A stretch of DNA of 64,000 nt from Lentimicrobium saccharophilum (lineage in GTDB: Bacteria > Bacteroidota > Bacteroidia > Bacteroidales > Lentimicrobiaceae): contig NZ_DF968183.1 in the NCBI RefSeq assembly GCF_001192835.1, positions 186,001 through 250,000 on the forward strand, read 5' to 3'. Made by a program: the position numbers and the translations under genes. The notes beneath the pieces were generated by a model. The model had not been told where the DNA came from. It made no database searches and saw only the letters and a program-made list of their open reading frames with translations. Of this stretch, positions 59,502 through 64,000 are shown piece after piece; positions within the stretch are counted from its first letter, which is position 1; the number at the start of each line of letters is the position of its first letter.

Positions 59502-60398
59502 ATGAATTATTTTTTACCACTTCTAATGTTGGTTCTCCCTTTAACCATGCAGAATGCTGGTGCAGTTAATGCCGATACACTGCTTGAGGCTGAACGCTTA
59601 CACTATTACACAAAGTACCGCTCCTTGAAAGATACCATTACGGTCAATACCTGGGTGAATATGAAGCGGATGAATGATCATCTTGAGAAGATTGTCGAAA
59701 TAGACAACGCGCTGTTTGATTCCATCCGGTCGGCACATCAGCGCGACTCTCTGGTTTTGGACGCTCAGCAAGAAATGAATCAGCGTTATAACAATCTGAT
59801 TATGGAGTATGATAAGCTGAAAGCCAGAACTGATAATGACCTTAATATGATGCTGTATCTTAAGATGGCGGTTGGTGTGCTGGCGGCATTCATGGTCCTG
59901 CTGATCTTTGTACTGATTGGCCGCAATGCCCTGAATAAGAGGAACAAGGAGAAAGCGGAGCATTATGAGGCGATATTTGAAGAAAAAAGGCTGGAAGCCG
60001 AGGCTTTACAGGTTGAGCTTGATCGAATGAAGAGGCGGGAGAAAGAATTCAGGGATGAACTGGAGAAAGGAATGCAGCTCAATATGGAAAGATTGCAGGG
60101 ATTGCAGGAAAAGTGCAATCAACTGGAGGAAGACAAAAGACGCCTCGAACAATCTGCCCGGTATATACCAGAAAGCATTCCCGGAAGGCGCAAAGATGAA
60201 ATAATTGCATCAATTCCGGAAGATGCGGGTGAAATGACGGAAATGATCAGGACCCTGTCCGAAGAAAGGGACAGCCTGATCAATCTGGCCGGCCAGTTAC
60301 AAAAGAAACTTGAGAATGAGATGGCGCGCAGAGCGGCACTTCTTGAAAGAATTGACGCGCTGGTTCAGAATCTTTCCCAAATCGGGAATACTGAATAA
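59502..60398 (+). CDS. Signal-anchor coiled-coil protein, unknown
   Basis: A 298-residue protein. A signal peptide (residues 1-21, ending NAGA) leads an extracytoplasmic helical region (about 25-115). One transmembrane helix (about 122-142, AVGVLAAFMVLLIFVLIG) follows, then a long cytoplasmic coiled coil (about 145-215 and 245-290, rich in Glu, Arg, Leu). This layout is that of bitopic membrane proteins that couple envelope and cytoplasm. No domain is recognised. It stands alone, divergent from the thioredoxin gene. Confidence 0.75.
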   Translation: MNYFLPLLMLVLPLTMQNAGAVNADTLLEAERLHYYTKYRSLKDTITVNTWVNMKRMNDHLEKIVEIDNALFDSIRSAHQRDSLVLDAQQEMNQRYNNLIMEYDKLKARTDNDLNMMLYLKMAVGVLAAFMVLLIFVLIGRNALNKRNKEKAEHYEAIFEEKRLEAEALQVELDRMKRREKEFRDELEKGMQLNMERLQGLQEKCNQLEEDKRRLEQSARYIPESIPGRRKDEIIASIPEDAGEMTEMIRTLSEERDSLINLAGQLQKKLENEMARRAALLERIDALVQNLSQIGNTE

Positions 60399-60416
60399 TT
60401 TAATATATTAACCTGT

Positions 60417-61169
60417 TTATTTACTGCGGATTAATCCGGCGAATTCAGGGCAAGGTAAAGGACCGGATTTATCAGGTCTGACAGGCGGGAGTCTGTAAAT
60501 AAATCCAATTATAGCAAACGAGTATCTGTCGTTTATTCCGGTAGATCCGGCATGGGCATCCAACAAGTCATCATCAGGCATTCTGAAAGCAAATCTGCTC
60601 CTGATGACCAGTGATTTGTTCAGGTCAAAGCTCAGCAGAATTCCCGCCGGAAATACTGCAGTTATTCCCGGGCTACCTTTTTTATCCCCCGAAGAATTTC
60701 TGCCAACGGAATAAACATAAGTGTTATCGGATATCCTGGATTTGGTAGATCGATAAAAAATGGATCCTGCGCCTAATGAAAGACAGACCTGAAATCGCTG
60801 ATATGACTGGTTTGAAATAATTCTGGAAAGGCTTATGATCCCATTTAAGGTAAGTTCGGTGAAATTTCCGGTAAAAGACAAATCATTGTTTTGATTTGAC
60901 CCTTTCATACCTCCGTGATCAAAATTCATTTCGAGATCTATCCATTGGTTCAGGCTTTTGCCGGCTGTTAATCCGGCAACAAACCGGCTTTCATGCCTGA
61001 TCTTATTGACCGGATCGAGGTCGTAAAAGCTTAAATCTCCGAAATATGATGCAATGCCTGCATTGGCTCCCAGATACCACCCGCTTTGAAAATCATAAAA
61101 AAGCTGTGCCCGGGTAATTGCTGGCAGTAGAAACAGGCAAAGACAAAAGGCAATTTTCCGGAAGATCAT
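60417..61169 (-). CDS. Outer-membrane beta-barrel protein
   Basis: A 250-residue exported protein. The signal peptide ends near ITRAQ (residue 21). The mature part has alternating hydrophobic/polar strands with turns, starting GWYLGANAGIASYFGDLSFYD and ending in strands such as YSFAIIGFIYRL. This fits an eight- or ten-stranded barrel of the PorT/OmpA-like type. The C-terminal tail after RLPPVRP is short and proline-rich, and lacks the usual terminal Phe. No function is seen. It lies 74 bases after the DUF1684 gene on the same strand. Confidence 0.75.
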   Translation of the reverse strand: MIFRKIAFCLCLFLLPAITRAQLFYDFQSGWYLGANAGIASYFGDLSFYDLDPVNKIRHESRFVAGLTAGKSLNQWIDLEMNFDHGGMKGSNQNNDLSFTGNFTELTLNGIISLSRIISNQSYQRFQVCLSLGAGSIFYRSTKSRISDNTYVYSVGRNSSGDKKGSPGITAVFPAGILLSFDLNKSLVIRSRFAFRMPDDDLLDAHAGSTGINDRYSFAIIGFIYRLPPVRPDKSGPLPCPEFAGLIRSK

Positions 61170-61243
61170 AATACAAGGTCTGACCAGATTATTTGATAGT
61201 GTTAATTATTAAAATGCTTTCCGTTTGCAGCCAATGGTGTTAA

Positions 61244-61870
61244 TTAATGCACATAGTTTTTTTCCCCGGCTTTTATTGCAGTATTCAGAAAATTTCCTTC
61301 CGGAGGGACCGGGCAACTGTACTTCTTGTTATAAACGCAATAAGGGTTATATGCCCTGTTGAAGTCTATTTCAACCAGTCCATCGTTATTAAATTCAAGA
61401 TCAATGTAACGCCCGCCGCCATATGAAGCAGCGCCTGAGGTCAGGTCGGTGAAAGGCAGAAACAGATAACTTTCATATCCGGGCTTTGTCATTAAATCAA
61501 TGTTTCTGTATATGGTAAGGCGATACTCATTGTTTTTCAATGTAAACTGCACTTCCCCGAAGACCAGGTAAAGCGGCCTCCGGTCGGTTGTTGTTACCAT
61601 TTTTATGGTATCAGGATTGCTGAATATTTCAAGCTTTGCCATGATCTTGTATGAAAGATCCGGTTTAAAGTAATTCAGTCCCCTGAATTTAACCCTGTCG
61701 GCGTGTGCTATCGGAGATTTATCGGCAGTTGCGAATTCCATGTCTTTTTCAGCACGCTCTGCCCTGATCGCTGCCCGGTATTGCTTTTTTGATGAAAAGT
61801 CCTGACCGGATGCGAAAAGGGTTAACAGCAATGCACCGAGAGTCAGAAGGTAAGATAATTTAACTTTCAT
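61244..61870 (-). CDS. DUF1684 exported protein
   Basis: A 208-residue exported protein with signal peptide (residues 1-22, ending ASGQ). The DUF1684 hallmark is complete: FTDLTSGAASYGGGRYIDLEF, then IDFNRAYNPYCVYNKKYSCPVPP and IKAGEKNY at the end. The family is widespread and without known function; the conserved Cys pair and aromatic motifs suggest a binding site. A promoter precedes it. Confidence 0.92.
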   Translation of the reverse strand: MKVKLSYLLTLGALLLTLFASGQDFSSKKQYRAAIRAERAEKDMEFATADKSPIAHADRVKFRGLNYFKPDLSYKIMAKLEIFSNPDTIKMVTTTDRRPLYLVFGEVQFTLKNNEYRLTIYRNIDLMTKPGYESYLFLPFTDLTSGAASYGGGRYIDLEFNNDGLVEIDFNRAYNPYCVYNKKYSCPVPPEGNFLNTAIKAGEKNYVH

Positions 61871-61887
61871 CGGTTAGTAGTTTGATA

Positions 61888-61895
61888 CAAAGGTA
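61888..61895 (-). promoter_or_regulatory. -7 element (TACCTTTG) for the DUF1684 gene
   Basis: TACCTTTG on the minus strand matches TAnnTTTG, 17 bases before the ATG at 61870. Confidence 0.5.
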
Positions 61896-61965
61896 TAGAT
61901 TTTGGCTGGCTTTCGCTGAATTGAACAGTTGTATATCTAGTTTGTTGTTTTCTTAAAATTCTGCA

Positions 61966-62607
61966 ATGAAAATTTCCGCAATCCGCAAGGATTATATAAA
62001 GGACCGTCTTTCTGAACATGAAGCGGGAGAGGATCCTTTGGCCTTATTTGGTAAATGGCTCGATGATGCTGTTAAATCGGGCGTGTGCGAACCTACTGCA
62101 ATGGTGCTTTCAACCATTTCACATGAAGGTTATCCGTCGTCGCGGGTAGTGCTGCTGAAAGGGCTTGATAATGGCAGATTGCTTTTTTATACGAATTATA
62201 CAAGCAATAAAGGCAGGCATCTGAGTGAAAATCCGCGCGCTTCCCTGTTGTTTTTCTGGGGCGAATTGGAACGCCAGGTGCGGTTCGAGGGGAATGTGAC
62301 ACAGCTGCCGGCTAAGGACTCAGATGAATATTTTTTGTCAAGACCTTATGAGAGCAGGATCGGGGCGCTGGTATCGCGGCAAAGCACCGTAATTGCAGGC
62401 AGGGAAGAGCTTGACAGGGAATTTGCCAGACTTTTCAACAGGATGAAAGCAAATCAGGAAGAAATGAGACGACCTGAATACTGGGGCGGTTACGCATTGG
62501 ACCCCGTGTCTGTTGAGTTCTGGCAGGGGAGGGCCAACCGGCTTCACGACAGGCTCAGATACAGTAAGGCAAATGTCAATTGGATCAGGGAACGCCTATC
62601 TCCCTGA
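61966..62607 (+). CDS. pdxH: Pyridoxamine 5'-phosphate oxidase
   Basis: A 213-residue flavoprotein of normal PdxH length. AMVLSTISHEGYPSSRVVLLKG binds FMN and substrate phosphate, FYTNYTSNKGRHLSENP and LFFWGELERQVRFEG follow, and the C-terminal PVSVEFWQGRANRLHDRLRY is the PROSITE-type signature with the Arg-x-His substrate pair. It oxidises pyridoxine or pyridoxamine phosphate to pyridoxal phosphate with oxygen and FMN. The gene stands alone on the plus strand. Confidence 0.96.
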   Translation: MKISAIRKDYIKDRLSEHEAGEDPLALFGKWLDDAVKSGVCEPTAMVLSTISHEGYPSSRVVLLKGLDNGRLLFYTNYTSNKGRHLSENPRASLLFFWGELERQVRFEGNVTQLPAKDSDEYFLSRPYESRIGALVSRQSTVIAGREELDREFARLFNRMKANQEEMRRPEYWGGYALDPVSVEFWQGRANRLHDRLRYSKANVNWIRERLSP

Positions 62608-62614
62608 AAAGGGA

Positions 62615-62830
62615 TCAGGAAACTGCTGCAGCCTGGTTCAGTGCTGAAATCAACTCACTGATTTGTTGTTCAGTGTAATTTTTGTCAAGGGCCAGTTCTT
62701 CAAGCGTTCCCCACACCGGCTCTCCGCAGATAATGCATTGCAGGCCCCGATCTGACAGGAATCTGCCTGCAAACGGATAATCTCTGATCAGATCTTCAAC
62801 AAGTATCTGGCGGTTGATTTCCGGCTTCAT
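62615..62830 (-). CDS. DUF1858 protein
   Basis: A 71-residue protein. The DUF1858 pattern is LVEDLIRDYPFAGRFLSDRGLQCIICGEPVWGTLEELA with its CxxC (CIIC). The domain is related to a small ScdA_N-like helical fold and occurs with redox and hemerythrin-like proteins; no activity is proven. It is three bases from the stop of the upstream DUF4301 gene, so the two form an operon. Confidence 0.88.
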   Translation of the reverse strand: MKPEINRQILVEDLIRDYPFAGRFLSDRGLQCIICGEPVWGTLEELALDKNYTEQQISELISALNQAAAVS

Positions 62831-62833
62831 GAT

Positions 62834-64000
62834 TCAGGCTGGCTGGTGCTCTTTTCTTAAAAGATCGTTCACCGTTTTTACCGGATTAAAGGTAATCGGC
62901 GGAACCTCAACAAATACGGTGATCCAGTCGGCCATAGCGCCATTCCATAATCCGGGAAGTTCCTGCGCTTTTAGTTCCCTGCCGTCCTTTGATTTTATGG
63001 AAATAAAGCCTGTTTCAGGATCTACATACTCACGCAGGTCAAACTGTTCGCCCTTGTAATTGCGCAGGTAGCAAACCAGGTCTACGGGATTGAAATGAGT
63101 GGATTTGCCGAAAATTTCCTTTTGACTGGCATCTGATAGGTCTATTTGTGATGATTCCACTATCTGAAGAGAAACTTCACCTTCGGAATTTTTTACCCAG
63201 AAAGGTCCGCCACCGGGTTCCCCCTCATTTTTCACCATCCCGCATATCCGGATTGGGCGGTTGAGTTTCGTGAACAGAAAATCTACTTTTTCTATTTTAC
63301 TCATCTCTCCGAAATCCGGGCCGGGGCTGATGCATAGTTTTTCAGCAGCAAACGCTATGACTTTCTTCAACTCATTGTCACTGATATTCCCGTCTTCGAG
63401 TTTTTCAAGATAACTGAAAATTGTATCCCGGAGTTCAAAGAGATACCCGCCTATCACGCGTTTAAACCTGTAAGTCTGCTCTTTAAGCCGGTCAGGGACG
63501 ATGTTGTCAATGTTTTTAATGAAAATAACTTCGCCCTCCCGGTCATTCAGGTTTTCGATAAGTGCGCCGTGCCCACCGGGCCTGAATACAATACTTTCAT
63601 CGTCGTTTCTGAAGGGTTTGTTCTTCGAATCAACGGCAATGGTGTCCGTGGAAGACTTTTGTATGGAAAAAGTAAGTTCATAGATTACTTCGAAGAGTTC
63701 TTCATATTTTTCCTTTACTTTATTGATCTCTTCGATCACCCGATCGGCATGCTCTGGAGAAACTGTAAAGTGAATCGCCACCCGTCCCTCCTTGTTTTGC
63801 CCGTAATCAGCTCCTTCAACCAGGTGTTCTTCCAGGGCCAGCCTTGATCCGTTATCGTAACGGTGAAACTTCAGCAGGGCTTTGGGAAGTGAGGCATAGC
63901 CCAGCCCTTTATCCTCAAGCAGGAAGTCTATAATGGTTACATAATCTTTCTGATCCAGGCACTCCTTGATATTTAACCCATTCTCTGCCATTACCTTTTT
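62834..64000 (-). CDS. DUF4301 family protein, N-terminus beyond window
   Basis: About 389 residues of a DUF4301 protein; the frame stays open to the right edge, and family members are about 130 residues longer at the N-terminus, so the Met at 63991 is internal. The block FRNDDESIVFRPGGHGALIENLND and FIKNIDNIVPDRLKE are diagnostic and resemble a sugar-phosphate nucleotidyltransferase-like site. Function is unknown, with a soluble cytoplasmic protein predicted. Confidence 0.88.
   Translation of the reverse strand, partial: KKVMAENGLNIKECLDQKDYVTIIDFLLEDKGLGYASLPKALLKFHRYDNGSRLALEEHLVEGADYGQNKEGRVAIHFTVSPEHADRVIEEINKVKEKYEELFEVIYELTFSIQKSSTDTIAVDSKNKPFRNDDESIVFRPGGHGALIENLNDREGEVIFIKNIDNIVPDRLKEQTYRFKRVIGGYLFELRDTIFSYLEKLEDGNISDNELKKVIAFAAEKLCISPGPDFGEMSKIEKVDFLFTKLNRPIRICGMVKNEGEPGGGPFWVKNSEGEVSLQIVESSQIDLSDASQKEIFGKSTHFNPVDLVCYLRNYKGEQFDLREYVDPETGFISIKSKDGRELKAQELPGLWNGAMADWITVFVEVPPITFNPVKTVNDLLRKEHQPA

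Noticed and set aside
1-64000. CRISPR array, prophage or toxin-antitoxin module
   Set aside because: No regularly spaced repeats, no phage structural genes and no toxin-antitoxin pair were seen; the only mobile element is the IS1182-type insertion.

Overview
The window is a chromosomal segment of a member of the Bacteroidota, probably an anaerobic or microaerophilic environmental Bacteroidales-like organism. The evidence is the promoter grammar (TTTG-N19-TAnnTTTG, found with exact 19-base spacing at several genes), a protein with a type IX secretion sorting domain, a TonB-dependent receptor with an N-terminal carboxypeptidase-like domain, glutamine synthetase type III, several Bacteroidota-typical DUF families (DUF4199, DUF4831, DUF4301, DUF1684), and kdsA for lipopolysaccharide Kdo. 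All identifications come from reading motifs and from family knowledge; no database search was possible.

Layout. 1-2.1 kb: a tRNA methylthiotransferase cut by the left edge, an orphan receiver protein and an EamA transporter. 2.3-4.3 kb: carbamate kinase and ornithine carbamoyltransferase behind a consensus promoter. 4.4-9.8 kb (minus): a five-gene nucleotide-sugar operon, ugd, UDP-xylose synthase type decarboxylase, rfbD, a GxxExxY protein and a phosphohexomutase. 9.8-12.6 kb (minus): a LuxR-type regulator with a pseudo-receiver paired with a hemerythrin protein, tRNA-Lys, a cupin/YciO pair and the SRP RNA. 12.6-21.2 kb (plus): a surface-glycan block with two glycosyltransferases, a T9SS-secreted PKD protein, the four enzymes for GDP-D-glycero-alpha-D-manno-heptose (gmhA, hddA, gmhB, hddC) and a sodium:solute symporter. 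21.2-22.9 kb: a complete IS1182-family element with inverted ends and a 4-bp duplication. 23-36 kb: glutamine synthetase III, small membrane proteins, kdsA, rarA, an apparently strongly expressed small lipoprotein, a DEAD-box helicase, DUF2062/rhodanese, an NAD(P)-binding protein, an MFS exporter and a DUF302 protein.

36-40.4 kb (minus) holds one of the two most interesting loci: a TonB-dependent outer-membrane receptor whose leader contains a well-conserved FMN riboswitch, followed by a conserved gene of unknown function. This predicts an outer-membrane flavin (or flavin precursor) importer. 40.8-45.6 kb has a large hybrid sensor kinase, an unknown membrane protein and a methyltransferase. 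45.9-51.1 kb holds the second: an SOS-like mutagenesis cassette, a self-cleaving XRE/S24 (LexA-like) regulator divergent from dinB and an alternative dnaE, with two identical-architecture operator sites (GATTA-N5-TAATC) between them.

51.2-64 kb: a PAS-only sensor protein, the conserved thrS-infC-rpmI-rplT translation operon with a non-AUG (ATA) start for IF-3, an SLC45-like sugar transporter, a thioredoxin-fold lipid-periphery protein, unknown envelope proteins, pdxH, a DUF1858 protein and a DUF4301 protein cut by the right edge.
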